Notes: a model not told the origin generated them from the letters alone. A stretch of DNA of 64,000 nucleotides from Betaproteobacteria bacterium (GCA_016867975.1 VGIC01000001.1:1-64000); one strand, 5' to 3'; counted from the first letter of the stretch, positions 55,284 to 64,000 are shown. Numbers and translations are program-made.

Positions 55284-57296
55284 ATGGTCAAACATCGCCC
55301 TAACGCATCAGCACCCACGCTGATTCAAAAATTATGGCTTTTTGCAAATAGGCTTGATCTTTACGCCCCCTTGGTGGTGATGTTGATTATTGGCATGATT
55401 GTACTTTCCGCATCGCGTTTTGGTTTGGTGTTGTGGAAGCTTGACCGAGTGAATGCAACAGGAAAACTTGCAGAAATTTTCATTCAAGGTCTGCGCGCAG
55501 ATATTATCCAGTTGAGCTTGTTAAGCTTGATGCCTATATTGCTATTACCGATTTTTGCAGTTGCAAAATGGCGCAGCGGCTGGCAATGGCTGACTTACTT
55601 TTGGGTCACTTTTTCAATCGTACTGCTGGTGTTTCTTGAAATCTCTACCCCAGGATTTATCGCTGAATATGATGTGCGGCCGAACCGTATTTTCGTAGAG
55701 TATTTAAAATATCCGCATGAGGTTGCCAGCATGTTGTGGGGCGGATTCAAGATCCACATTTTTGCAGCACTGAGCTTTGTTGCGCTGACACACTATGCCA
55801 TGTATGCCGTGATGAGGCCTTGGTTAAGAAAACCTGATAAGCATTTACAGTATTCGAGCCCTCCAAAAAACTGGTCAGTCTCAAAGACACTTATCACTTG
55901 GCCGCTAGTCTTTTTGTTGGTGGCTTTTGGCATCCGCTCTACGCTTGGGCATCGCCCTGCAAACCCAGCCATGTTCGCCATCACTGCCGATAGCATGGTC
56001 AACACACTTGTGCTGAACTCAGCTTACTCCGTGACCTATGCTACCTACAACCTGATCAAAGAAACCAAATCCAGCGAGATTTACGGCAAGATGCCACGTG
56101 AGGCAATATTCAAACATACGGGTGCGATAGAGGCTGACATCCCCACCTTAACCACACTGCAACCCAGCCACCTGCGTGAGAAACCGCTTAATTTGGTCAT
56201 TATCTTACAAGAGAGCCTGGGGGCAACTTTTGTGGAGTCTTTAGGTGGTGTGCCAGTGACGCCTAATCTAGAGAAGCTCAAAGAGCAAGGTATTTGGTTT
56301 GAACAGCTTTACGCCACTGGCACACGCTCAGTACGTGGCATTGAGGCTGTTACGACGGGATTTCAGCCCACGCCAGCAGATAGCACGGTCAAACTGTCAA
56401 AATCACAAAAGAACTTTTTCACCCTGGCATCCTTGCTAGAAAAGCAGGGTTATACCACTGAATTCATCTATGGCGGCGAATCGCATTTTGACAATATGCG
56501 CAGCTTTTTTACTGGCAATGGTTTTCAGCATATTGTCGAACAGAAAGACTACAAAAACCCTGTTTTTGTGGGGAGTTGGGGCGCTTCCGATGAGGATTTG
56601 CTCAATAAAACACATGAACAGTTATTAGCGCATCATCAAACAGGCAAGCCATTCTTTACGCTAGCGTTTTCATCATCTAACCACGCACCGTTTGAATTTC
56701 CGGATGGTCGAATCGATTTATATGAACAGCCCAAAGCGACTGACAATAATGCGGTGAAATACGCAGATTATGCGATTGGCGAGTTTTTCAAAAAAGCGCA
56801 ACAAAGTCCATACTGGCAAGATACCGTCTTTTTAATCGTGGCCGACCACGACATTCGGGTGCGGGGTGACACGCTGGTCCCGATTGAGCGCTTTCACATT
56901 CCAGGGTTGATTTTAGGCGCAGACGTTCAGCCCATACGTTATACTGGCATTGCCAGCCAGGTTGATCTGCCTGTGACCATGCTGTCATTGATGGGAATCA
57001 GCGTGCAACACCCAATGACAGGGCGGGACTTATCTCGCATGCCGCCCAATAGCCATGGTCGCGCCATGATGCAGTACAACGACAATTACGGCTGGATGGA
57101 AGAAAGCGAAGCGGGTAAACAAGTCGTCGTACTACGTTCTGGCAAAGCACCCGCTCATGCCTTGTATGATGCCAAAACCAAGCATCTCATTGAGTCGCCA
57201 GTGCCAGAAAACGCCCTAGCGCTAGAGCAGCGTGCGCTCGCTAACGTTTTGCTGCCTGATTTGCTTTACAACGAACAACGTTATCGCTTGCCCTAA
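55284..57296 (+). CDS. LTA-synthase-like sulfatase-fold transferase
   Basis: The 670-residue inner-membrane protein has about five N-terminal helices (to about residue 235) and a periplasmic alkaline-phosphatase/sulfatase-type domain. The catalytic Thr region is LYATGTRSVRGIEAVTTG, with metal-site motifs GGESHFDNM, SSNHAPFEFP and FLIVADHDIRVRG. Family members move phosphoglycerol or phosphoethanolamine onto lipids or glycans. The next gene begins five bases after its stop, so both probably modify the same envelope polymer. The donor and acceptor are unknown. Confidence 0.88.
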   Translation: MVKHRPNASAPTLIQKLWLFANRLDLYAPLVVMLIIGMIVLSASRFGLVLWKLDRVNATGKLAEIFIQGLRADIIQLSLLSLMPILLLPIFAVAKWRSGWQWLTYFWVTFSIVLLVFLEISTPGFIAEYDVRPNRIFVEYLKYPHEVASMLWGGFKIHIFAALSFVALTHYAMYAVMRPWLRKPDKHLQYSSPPKNWSVSKTLITWPLVFLLVAFGIRSTLGHRPANPAMFAITADSMVNTLVLNSAYSVTYATYNLIKETKSSEIYGKMPREAIFKHTGAIEADIPTLTTLQPSHLREKPLNLVIILQESLGATFVESLGGVPVTPNLEKLKEQGIWFEQLYATGTRSVRGIEAVTTGFQPTPADSTVKLSKSQKNFFTLASLLEKQGYTTEFIYGGESHFDNMRSFFTGNGFQHIVEQKDYKNPVFVGSWGASDEDLLNKTHEQLLAHHQTGKPFFTLAFSSSNHAPFEFPDGRIDLYEQPKATDNNAVKYADYAIGEFFKKAQQSPYWQDTVFLIVADHDIRVRGDTLVPIERFHIPGLILGADVQPIRYTGIASQVDLPVTMLSLMGISVQHPMTGRDLSRMPPNSHGRAMMQYNDNYGWMEESEAGKQVVVLRSGKAPAHALYDAKTKHLIESPVPENALALEQRALANVLLPDLLYNEQRYRLP

Positions 57297-57301
57297 TCAA
57301 T

Positions 57302-59560
57302 ATGCCTCACATAAAAAAACAGCCCAGCATGCTGACTTGGTCTATCATACGCAAAGGGCTGGCTTATATCCTCAGTGGCAAGTTCCGTGTCAAGAATGGC
57401 CATTTACCACCAAGTGATCATGCTGTACCGCCTCACTTTATGGGGGTCTGTGTGGCCAGCGCTGCCGACCCCCAGATGGATGACTATGTCATTGAAAATC
57501 TCAAGTCTCTGAAAATACATGCGGTACGGCTAGATTTTACTTATGGTGATTTGGAAGGGTTCAATGCGCGTTTTCTGAATCGGCTGTTGACAGAGAATTT
57601 CAGTGTCACCTTGCATCTTTTGCAGCCGTTCCTTCATGCCAGAGCGATGGAGGCAATGTCTGAACAGCAGATGTGGCGCGACTTTCTAGAGCAGACGTTG
57701 GAACAATTTGGCGCACGTGTCGCACGCGTCGAAATTGGCTCAACAATCAACCGAAAACGTTGGGCCGGATATACCATGGCTGGTTTTTTACACACGTGGG
57801 ACATTGCTTTTAAGGCGGTAAAACAACGGGGTATCCAACTCGCTGGCCCCAATGTGACTGACTTTGAGCCTATTTATAATATTGGTGTGCTTAGTATTCT
57901 CAAGACCAAGAAGCAGTTGCCCGATGTGCATACCGATAATCTATTCTCAGAGCGCGTGTCTGAACCGGAGCGGTTTGATCATCGCATCTTGAAGTATCGT
58001 TGTGCCACAGCGCTAAAATTTAACCTCGTTAAAAAAGCGCGCCTGTTGAGAAAAGTGACGGATGATTTCTTGATCAGGCATTTCATTTCGCCAGTGGCAT
58101 TTTGGGCAATTTACCGCATCAAGCGGTTATTGCCGGACGGAGAGCAAAAGCAGGCCGACTACGCAACCCGCTATATGGTACTGAATGCGGCCTCTGGTGC
58201 ATTGGATCAGGTTTTTTGGGGGGCATTGATTTGTCAACGAGAGGGGCTGATCAACGATGGTTTGACTGAGACCGATTACCCAGCACTAGAGCGTGTGACG
58301 CATTATGCCAGTGTGAATGGTCAGATTCAGAACTTTAAGCATCATGCCAGCTTCTACGCCATCAAAACCGTGGCGGACATCATACAGGGCGCACACTATC
58401 AATCAGCATTGGTCAGCACCAAGGGACTGGAGCTTCACCATTTTAAGACAGCTCAGCATGAGGTACATATCCTATGGACCATAAACGGCAAAGCGGCATA
58501 TTCTGGTGAGATTTATCCTGAAGAAGCACTGCGACAAGCTGAAGTGATACATCGTGATGGATATCTGCTGAATCATATGCCGGACTTGATCTGTGAAACC
58601 CCGGTTTATTTGCGTTGGCCGTTAGGCTATAAGGTACGTGTTAAGGAGCACTTGGCAATTGATAACAACCTAGCCATTCACGCGCATATTAATGGGCTAA
58701 AACATTATCATTTTCTACAAGATGGCTGGCAAGGCGTCATTCTCGCTAAAGATCGTGAAGAGGCTAATTTGCTAGCGCAGAGCTTACATCCGTCAAAGCT
58801 GATTAGCCCGCAAAAAGACAGAACTTTACGACATGCGCGCAATGCCATCTGGGCGTTGCCTGATCCACGTGACGCTACAAAACAAATCACCGTAAAACAA
58901 CCAGTCAAGATGTACCCACACAAGGCTTTGTTGGACAGATTCAAGCCGAGCAAGGCTAAACGTAGCTGGAATGGGGCTGCTGAGCTGCTCAGGCGAGGAA
59001 TCGACACGGCATACCCAGTGGCTTTCTTTGAGCAGGCAAATGGCACATCACTTAAGCAGAACTTCTATCTATGCGACTATGTACAGGCGGATTGCTCAGT
59101 GGGTGAAATGTTTGTTCACTTTGCCAATGGTAATAAAGAATTTTATTTCGCACAGAAGAATAGGGCGATCAGTGCAGAGAATACCTACGCACAATTAGCG
59201 TACTTCCTACATAGACTGCATGCGTCTGGTACTTTTTTCCGTGATCTTTCTGGCGGCAATATTCTGGTACAACTGCGAGATGATCACACCTTGCGCTTCT
59301 CACTGATCGATACTGCGCGTGCATGGTTCTTTAACCATGCCACTCCTTTTGAGCACCGCATCGCCGATATGACGCGTATCTGCAATAAATTGCATTGGGA
59401 TGGTCGTGAACGTCTGATGGGGCTATATCTGGCCAATACAGGGAAGAAATTCTGCTTTAGAACCAAGCTGTCATTTTACCTCTATGATCTCAAGGTGAAC
59501 TTAAAGCGGAAATACGGTCGCAAAGGTATTAAGAAATTAATCAACAAATTTAAAAAGTAA
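57302..59560 (+). CDS. Glycosidase-like barrel fused to LPS-kinase-like domain
   Basis: The 752-residue cytosolic protein has two recognisable parts. The N-terminal part (about 45-400) looks like a clan-A glycosidase TIM barrel: FMGVCVASAADPQMDDYVI, HAVRLDFTYGD, VARVEIGSTINRKRWAGY (possible acid/base Glu region), GPNVTDFEP. The C-terminal part (about 560-752) resembles the InaA/WaaP lipopolysaccharide kinase family: catalytic loop FRDLSGGNILV (Asp648, Asn653) and metal motif LIDTARAW (Asp670). No signal peptide or membrane helix is seen. It is coupled to the LtaS-like gene. A role in synthesis or phosphorylation of a cell-surface glycan is inferred. Confidence 0.75.
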   Translation: MPHIKKQPSMLTWSIIRKGLAYILSGKFRVKNGHLPPSDHAVPPHFMGVCVASAADPQMDDYVIENLKSLKIHAVRLDFTYGDLEGFNARFLNRLLTENFSVTLHLLQPFLHARAMEAMSEQQMWRDFLEQTLEQFGARVARVEIGSTINRKRWAGYTMAGFLHTWDIAFKAVKQRGIQLAGPNVTDFEPIYNIGVLSILKTKKQLPDVHTDNLFSERVSEPERFDHRILKYRCATALKFNLVKKARLLRKVTDDFLIRHFISPVAFWAIYRIKRLLPDGEQKQADYATRYMVLNAASGALDQVFWGALICQREGLINDGLTETDYPALERVTHYASVNGQIQNFKHHASFYAIKTVADIIQGAHYQSALVSTKGLELHHFKTAQHEVHILWTINGKAAYSGEIYPEEALRQAEVIHRDGYLLNHMPDLICETPVYLRWPLGYKVRVKEHLAIDNNLAIHAHINGLKHYHFLQDGWQGVILAKDREEANLLAQSLHPSKLISPQKDRTLRHARNAIWALPDPRDATKQITVKQPVKMYPHKALLDRFKPSKAKRSWNGAAELLRRGIDTAYPVAFFEQANGTSLKQNFYLCDYVQADCSVGEMFVHFANGNKEFYFAQKNRAISAENTYAQLAYFLHRLHASGTFFRDLSGGNILVQLRDDHTLRFSLIDTARAWFFNHATPFEHRIADMTRICNKLHWDGRERLMGLYLANTGKKFCFRTKLSFYLYDLKVNLKRKYGRKGIKKLINKFKK

Positions 59561-59721
59561 ACCCCAGAAGTCAAACAAAGTCATATCTAATGATTTTCAC
59601 TAGTCCGGTTTAATGAACAGCATCATGTTGCTTGAACAAGGTGTGCGTATGATGTGAATCACGTAATGCAAATGCCGTTTAGGCAAGCGCGGTACGAATT
59701 TATCAAATAAGGAGAATTACT

Positions 59722-59793
59722 ATGTGGACAAAACCAGCTGCTACTGAAATGCGTTTCGGTTTCGAAGTTACAATGTACGTAATGAACAAGTAA
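59722..59793 (+). CDS. pqqA: PQQ precursor peptide PqqA
   Basis: The 23-residue peptide [20 protein letters not shown] is followed by MNK. It contains the Glu15-x-x-x-Tyr19 pair (EVTMY) that PqqE crosslinks on the way to pyrroloquinoline quinone, the cofactor of methanol dehydrogenase. A strong AAGGAG lies eight bases before ATG and a terminator follows 15 bases after the stop, so it is a self-contained transcript. No pqqBCDE genes are adjacent; they must lie elsewhere. Confidence 0.95.
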   Translation: MWTKPAATEMRFGFEVTMYVMNK

Positions 59794-59808
59794 TATCTTA
59801 CGTATGAT

Positions 59809-59836
59809 AAAAAGGGTGCAGTTAGCACCCTTTTTT
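59809..59836 (+). terminator. Terminator of pqqA
   Basis: AAAAAGGGTGC AGTTA GCACCC is followed by six Ts, a strong intrinsic terminator. Confidence 0.92.
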
Positions 59837-59885
59837 ATTTACCTTGGAACCTTTGCAAAGGTCTTCCTTTATCTTCTCAGCGACT

Positions 59886-61250
59886 CTATCTCGCAATCAC
59901 ACCTGTCGCACCGTTTAACACAAACTCTTTCGGTAGCAGCACCCAAATCTTCCCAGATTGCTTCATCGCACCAGCCTTGATGCCTGCAGCATCACCTGCG
60001 CCCCAAAAGAAATCAGCGCGCACGCCGCCTTTGATTGCGCCACCAGTGTCCTGTGCCATCATCAAACGTTTTAACGGTTTTGTACTGTTTGGTTCAGTTG
60101 TTGAGAGGAAGACAGGGGCGCCCAGGGGAATGAATTTAGGATCAACCGCCACCGCCCGCTCGGCAAGAATGGGTACTCCGAGTGCGCCTAGTGGGCCGGG
60201 CAGTCCAGAAGGCAACTCTCTGAAAAACACGTAGCTCGGGTTGCTATTCAATAGCTCGCGCACTTTTCCCAAATTGTTACGCGCCCAATTTTTAATACTT
60301 TGCATCGAAGCTTTCGCCAGCGTCAACTCTCCCCGATCAACTAATACACGGCCAATTGAATTGTAGGTGTGCCCATTTTGGTCTGCGTAGCCCACGTGTA
60401 CCTGCTCACCACTCTCCAGTTGTACGACGCCGGAGCCTTGTACCTGCAAAAAGAATACATCAATCACATCGTCAATATAAATGAATTCGCGTCCTTTGAT
60501 TGGGGATGCTTCTGTTTCGATTTCGGTGCGATTGTAATAGGGCACTAGCTTGTTCCCTACTAGGCGACCGCGTACCCGCTTATATTTCAGCTCAGGGAAC
60601 AGGCTCTCTAACTCTACAGTGATGAGATCGTTAGGAGGTGCATAAAGTGGGTATGGAAATTGCGCTGATTTGCTGCGACTTCCCTTTAAGATGGGTTGGT
60701 AATAGCCGGTGATTAGACCGCTATCGCTACCATCTGTATTGGTGGTCTTGTAAACAGAGAAATGTTGCTTGTAATAGCCCTGAATCGCACTTGATGAGGG
60801 TTTTTCGTTTGTCTGGCTGTTGAGTTGTGTGGCAGCATAACACGCCTTTTTCCAAGCAGCTTTATTGATCAAGGTAGTGCAACTCTGCAACCATGCTGGC
60901 CATGCCTGGCTAAGGTTGTCAGACTGGAGCCCGTCTAGCTCTTCCCAATAAGCAGGCCTTAACAAGCTGTAATCGGCAAGTTTTGCCAACTCCTTAGCAT
61001 CCGATGCTTTAGGTTCTGCTGGTTTGGTAGGTTCAGTAGTCGCCATTGTTGGGATTTGCACCGGCGGCATAGGCGTCGGTGCTTCCTGTGGGGCGCATTC
61101 GCTTTGCGTGTTTTGCGTTTTTTCCTGTTGTGTGACCTCTATCTGTGCCGGCGGTTTCGTTTTTCTGGATAACTTACCAAAATGACCTGAACATGCAGTG
61201 AACGCCAGGATACCGCACGCCAGCATGGCGTTGAATATCATTTTTTTCAT
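59886..61250 (-). CDS. mltA: Membrane-bound lytic murein transglycosylase A
   Basis: MltA cleaves glycan strands to 1,6-anhydro-MurNAc products. From ATG 61248-61250 the 454-residue protein begins with a lipoprotein signal (KKMIFNAMLACGILAFTAC, lipid on Cys20), followed by a Pro/Thr/Glu-rich linker. The MltA domain has GLITGYYQPILKGSRS, a VFFLQVQGSGVVQL strand, and the 3D domain end with AQDTGGAIKGGVRADFFWG, which holds the catalytic Asp. An upstream TTG would break the lipoprotein signal spacing. Confidence 0.94.
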   Translation of the reverse strand: MKKMIFNAMLACGILAFTACSGHFGKLSRKTKPPAQIEVTQQEKTQNTQSECAPQEAPTPMPPVQIPTMATTEPTKPAEPKASDAKELAKLADYSLLRPAYWEELDGLQSDNLSQAWPAWLQSCTTLINKAAWKKACYAATQLNSQTNEKPSSSAIQGYYKQHFSVYKTTNTDGSDSGLITGYYQPILKGSRSKSAQFPYPLYAPPNDLITVELESLFPELKYKRVRGRLVGNKLVPYYNRTEIETEASPIKGREFIYIDDVIDVFFLQVQGSGVVQLESGEQVHVGYADQNGHTYNSIGRVLVDRGELTLAKASMQSIKNWARNNLGKVRELLNSNPSYVFFRELPSGLPGPLGALGVPILAERAVAVDPKFIPLGAPVFLSTTEPNSTKPLKRLMMAQDTGGAIKGGVRADFFWGAGDAAGIKAGAMKQSGKIWVLLPKEFVLNGATGVIAR

Positions 61251-61299
61251 GAATGGAATGTCTTTAGTCAAACTTTGTCTTGATGTTGAGAATGCCTAC

Positions 61300-61686
61300 T
61301 CAGTGTAGCACACGAGGCATAGCAAGCAGGAAAGTGGGAATGATCGCGTCGAACTGAGTGCCATCTTCTGCTATCATTTGATAAGTACCTCGCATTTCTC
61401 CAGAGGGTGAGTTAATGACCGTTCCGCTACTATAAGTATAACGCTCAGATGGCTTAAGTAATGGTTGTGCGCCTACCACTCCCAAGCCTTTTACCTCACG
61501 TACCTCACCTTGAGCCTCACTGATGATCCAGTGTCGACTGATGAGCTGAGCTGCCACATTGCCGGCATTGGTGATTGTGACGTGGTAAGAAAAAGCATAG
61601 CGATCATTTTCAATATCAGACTGCTCTGCAAGATAGGTCACCTGGACCTCTACGGTGCATTGATATCGCCTGTCAGTCGCGCCCAT
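61300..61686 (-). CDS. apaG: ApaG (Co2+/Mg2+ efflux-associated) protein
   Basis: The protein of 128 residues has a fibronectin-III-like fold: VEVQVTYLAEQSD, YHVTITNAGN, QLISRHWIISEAQGEVREVKGLGVVG, SSGTVINSPSGEMRGTYQM. All are ApaG hallmarks. The start is ATG at 61684-61686, 20 bases after the thiG stop; a longer frame into thiG is not supported. The cellular role is unclear. Confidence 0.94.
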   Translation of the reverse strand: MGATDRRYQCTVEVQVTYLAEQSDIENDRYAFSYHVTITNAGNVAAQLISRHWIISEAQGEVREVKGLGVVGAQPLLKPSERYTYSSGTVINSPSGEMRGTYQMIAEDGTQFDAIIPTFLLAMPRVLH

Positions 61687-61705
61687 ACCAGTTGATATTG
61701 GTCGA

Positions 61706-62488
61706 TTAGGCAATGAGCCCGGTGGTAGGAGAGCTCGGGCTAGCCGAATACAATTTGCGAGGCATGCGACCAGCAAGATAAGCCTCTCGCCCCGCCTCAA
61801 CAGCCTTTTTCATTGCACCTGCCATCAAGACAGGATGTTTGGCAGCGGCAATCGCCGTATTCATTAGCACCCCTTGGCAACCTAGCTCCATGGCAATGGC
61901 TGCGTCGGAAGCCGTACCCACGCCCGCGTCTACCAGTACAGGGATTTTTGCATTTTCGATAATGATTTGGAGATTCCATGGGTTTAAGATACCCATACCA
62001 GAGCCAATGAGAGAGGCTAGTGGCATCACCGCACAGCAACCAATCTCTTCCAGCTGTTTAGCAATAATTGGATCGTCTGAGCAATACACCATAACATCAA
62101 AGCCATCTTTGACGAGCGTCTTAGCAGCAGCCAGTGTTTCCGTCATATTCGGGTAAAGGGTGTTTGGATCACCTAACACTTCCAATTTGACCAGTTTATG
62201 CCCATCTAACAATTCTCGCGCTAAACGTAATGTCCGAACGGCATCATCCGCTGAATAACAACCCGCTGTATTCGGCAAATAGGTAAACTCTTCAGGTGGT
62301 AGGTAATCCAGGAGAGAGGGCTCACCAACTGTCTGGCCGATATTGGTGCGGCGGATAGCCACAGTGATAATTTCGGCACCACTTGCATCGATGGCTGCAC
62401 GCGTCTCGGTGAAGTCTTTATATTTACCGGTTCCCACCAGCAAGCGAGAGCGATAGGTTTTATCTGCGATTTTTAATAAGTCTGACAA
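61706..62488 (-). CDS. thiG: Thiazole synthase
   Basis: ThiG forms the thiamin thiazole from DXP, dehydroglycine and ThiS-thiocarboxylate. The 260-residue TIM barrel contains [12 protein letters not shown], the active-site Lys in [15 protein letters not shown], and [21 protein letters not shown]. thiS lies directly upstream. No TPP riboswitch was recognised before thiS. Confidence 0.96.
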   Translation of the reverse strand: MSDLLKIADKTYRSRLLVGTGKYKDFTETRAAIDASGAEIITVAIRRTNIGQTVGEPSLLDYLPPEEFTYLPNTAGCYSADDAVRTLRLARELLDGHKLVKLEVLGDPNTLYPNMTETLAAAKTLVKDGFDVMVYCSDDPIIAKQLEEIGCCAVMPLASLIGSGMGILNPWNLQIIIENAKIPVLVDAGVGTASDAAIAMELGCQGVLMNTAIAAAKHPVLMAGAMKKAVEAGREAYLAGRMPRKLYSASPSSPTTGLIA

Positions 62489-62523
62489 CTTGAATATCCT
62501 TTATAGACGTTGAACCTGCAATC

Positions 62524-62727
62524 TCAACCGCCACCCACTGCGCCAACAATCTCCAGCTTGTCCCCATCCATCAGTTGTATGGTCTCAAATTGACTGCGTG
62601 GAACGATTTCTCCATTCAATTCAATGGCGATACGTTTACCGGTCAAAGTCAGCACATTCACGAGCTCCGCTACGCTCAAGCTGGACTCTTGGAAATCCCG
62701 AAATTTTCCATTAATGGTAAGTTGCAT
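62524..62727 (-). CDS. thiS: Sulfur carrier protein ThiS
   Basis: The 67-residue ubiquitin-fold protein ends in VGAVGGG, the Gly-Gly end that is adenylated and thiocarboxylated. The N-terminal strand QLTINGKFRDF and the IAIELNGEIVPRSQF segment are typical. It is the first gene of thiS-thiG-apaG(-mltA). Confidence 0.95.
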   Translation of the reverse strand: MQLTINGKFRDFQESSLSVAELVNVLTLTGKRIAIELNGEIVPRSQFETIQLMDGDKLEIVGAVGGG

Positions 62728-62971
62728 GCGAGTTTTTTATGTTTCTTCTACCAAGCACTGACATCACATGTTGGATAGATTGGTTAAAACCGTATTTTAC
62801 GGAAATAACCAGTCGCTTAGCAAACCCTAATATGGTTTGAGCGCTTTGAAGAAGTGCTTATTGTGGATAAGGCAACATCCGCACGGAGTGTCTCCACCCT
62901 AAACGATGGTTAGGATATCCGAATTTTTCGCTAGTAAATGGAGATTTAAAATCAATAGGTTAAGTACGTAA

Positions 62972-63214
62972 ATGGCCAAGCCATATAGACCATGGCAGCG
63001 TTGCATTAATGAAAATATCAATGAATTGCTATGCCAGTACTTGCCAAAAAGGGGAGTCTTGAGCGTATACGGCCAGGAAGATTTAGATGCGATTGCGTGT
63101 AAACTGAATATCAGGCCACGCAAATCGTTAGGTTTCAAATGCCCTGTGGAGTTGTTTACGCCAGACGCGTTTGATTTTAGGCTACATTATGCTATTTTTG
63201 CACTTCAACCTTGA
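62972..63214 (+). pseudogene. IS30-family transposase remnant (C-terminal end)
   Basis: The 80 residues read KPYRPWQRCINENINELL, QEDLDAIACKLNIRPRKSLGF and KCPVELF, matching the last about 80 residues of IS30-family transposases, including the N-E catalytic context (NENINELL, where intact proteins have the catalytic Glu in NENTNGL). A stop codon lies immediately upstream in frame and no N-terminal part or left end was found. It is therefore a decayed fragment, between thiS and folE2. Confidence 0.85.
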
Positions 63215-63287
63215 AACCGCCGCATATATTCCACGGACGTGTGCGGGTAATATTGCACAAACTCTGCATTTATTGAAGTGTCCTTAA
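63207..63287 (+). repeat. Dispersed repeat, copy D
   Basis: The right end is nearly identical to copy B: CAAACTCTGCATTTATTGAAG and GTGTCCTTAA match with two changes. The left part (GCCGCATA.TAT) is weaker and may partly belong to the IS30 remnant. The folE2 stop codon (TTA at 63284-63286) is inside the conserved CCTTAA end. Confidence 0.65.
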
Positions 63288-64000
63288 CCCTTACGCTTAT
63301 CTCTTTGAATGAGTGCGTAGGCAGAGTGGTTGTGGATAGATTCAAAGTTTTCCGATTCAACCGTATAGGCTACGACACGCTCTTCCGCATTCAGTTGTGC
63401 TGCCACATCCCGCACCATATCTTCCACGAATTTTGGATTGTCGTAAGCACGTTCTGTCACAAACTTCTCGTCAGGGCGTTTTAACAGGCCATATAGTTCG
63501 CAAGATGCCTGTTTCTCAACCAGGCCAATGATGTCTTCTATCCAAATAAACTCATTGATGAGCGCAGTAACGGTCACGTGTGAACGCTGATTGTGCGCGC
63601 CGTAGTCTGAGATCTTCTTGCTGCAAGGGCAAAGGCTGGTAACTGGTACCAGCACTTTTACTGTGATGTCGTATCTGCCATGACAAATCTCCCCGATAAA
63701 GGTGACTTCATAATCGAGTAGACTTCTCACGCCAGATATCGGTGCGGCTTTGTTGATGAAGTAGGGGAAAGTCATCTCTACATGCCCTGATTCAGCTTCA
63801 AGACGAGATACCATTTCGCGCAAGATGGTCTCGAATGACTCAACCGAAATGGCGCGCTCATTCATGTTCAGAATTTCAACGAAGCGCGACATGTGCGTGC
63901 CTTTGAAATGCTGAGGTAAGTGAACGTACATATTGAAAACAGCTACAGTGTGTTGTTCGCCACCAGATTTGTCTTTGACGACAATCGGATGACGAATCGC
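63284..64000 (-). CDS. folE2: GTP cyclohydrolase FolE2 (partial)
   Basis: This type IB GTP cyclohydrolase makes 7,8-dihydroneopterin triphosphate for folate. The visible about 238 codons run off the right edge without a start; the first visible residues [21 protein letters not shown] match the conserved N-terminal region (about 30 residues missing). [13 protein letters not shown], the metal Cys in LCPCSKKIS, and [11 protein letters not shown] are diagnostic. FolE2 replaces zinc-dependent FolE and can work with other metals. Confidence 0.95.
   Translation of the reverse strand, partial: AIRHPIVVKDKSGGEQHTVAVFNMYVHLPQHFKGTHMSRFVEILNMNERAISVESFETILREMVSRLEAESGHVEMTFPYFINKAAPISGVRSLLDYEVTFIGEICHGRYDITVKVLVPVTSLCPCSKKISDYGAHNQRSHVTVTALINEFIWIEDIIGLVEKQASCELYGLLKRPDEKFVTERAYDNPKFVEDMVRDVAAQLNAEERVVAYTVESENFESIHNHSAYALIQRDKRKG

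Noticed and set aside
61687-61800. Longer apaG starting within thiG
   Set aside because: The extra 38 residues are the thiG sequence in another frame and lack ApaG conservation; the ATG at 61686 gives the normal length.
62728-62970. TPP riboswitch upstream of thiS
   Set aside because: No CTGAGA or ACCTGATCTGGATAATGCCAGC-like core is present on the minus strand.

Overview
The window looks like a chromosomal segment of a methylotrophic betaproteobacterium, most likely Methylophilaceae (Methylotenera/Methylophilus type). This is inferred from gene content: a free-standing pqqA, betaproteobacterial gene orders (lptGF divergent from pepA-holC; rsmD-coaD-ferredoxin; torF-glnK-amtB), a DUF3619/DUF3106/RDD sigma-factor operon, and a moderate G+C background. 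Nearly everything is housekeeping. There is no phage, CRISPR array, tRNA or rRNA. Mobile DNA is limited to an IS30-type remnant and small dispersed repeats.

Layout. 1-5 kb: start of a probable slmA, a HAD phosphatase, argB, an unusual argA carrying an N-terminal Xre-type helix-turn-helix domain, rsmE and a thioredoxin-like gene. 5.4-7.8 kb: PP0621-family gene, then the ECF sigma / DUF3619 / DUF3106 / RDD operon. 7.8-13.5 kb: lptG-lptF facing away from pepA-holC-coiled-coil protein, then a lone gcvH. 13.6-26 kb: pbpG, topA, ttcA, pteridine reductase, a MidA-type methyltransferase, trmB, engB, and a cytochrome c block (c4, ResB, ResC). 26-31 kb: BFD ferredoxin, ftsX-ftsE-ftsY, two YeeE/YedE half-transporters, a FadL-type porin. 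31-36 kb: an active/inactive M16 peptidase pair, rsmD-coaD-ferredoxin, and a decayed glyoxalase I pseudogene. 36-42 kb: lptM-lysA, a tiny secreted peptide, purU, ispH-nudB, nadA-HIT, a 2Fe-2S ferredoxin. 42-52 kb: TonB-like protein, mpl, metH, chrA, comM, ubiK. 52-55 kb: torF-glnK-amtB under a textbook sigma-54 promoter, the nitrogen-limitation module. 55-60 kb: an LtaS-like sulfatase-fold transferase next to a large glycosidase-like/LPS-kinase-like fusion, then pqqA. 60-64 kb: mltA, apaG, thiG-thiS, IS30 remnant, folE2 (cut by the window end).

The most interesting structure is a dispersed repeat of roughly 120-130 bp with full or partial copies at about 133-188, 38963-39093, 44395-44525 and 63207-63287. 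Three copies are intergenic, one of which touches the folE2 stop codon. The fourth lies in frame inside mpl and adds about 50 residues to an otherwise intact enzyme. A second, unrelated hairpin repeat (25942-25990 and 43438-43490) supplies the last codons and stop of the same gene. This resembles the Rickettsia palindromic elements, which also insert in frame in protein genes. Other notable items are the HTH-ArgA fusion, the glycosidase/kinase fusion protein, the orphan pqqA and the gloA pseudogene.
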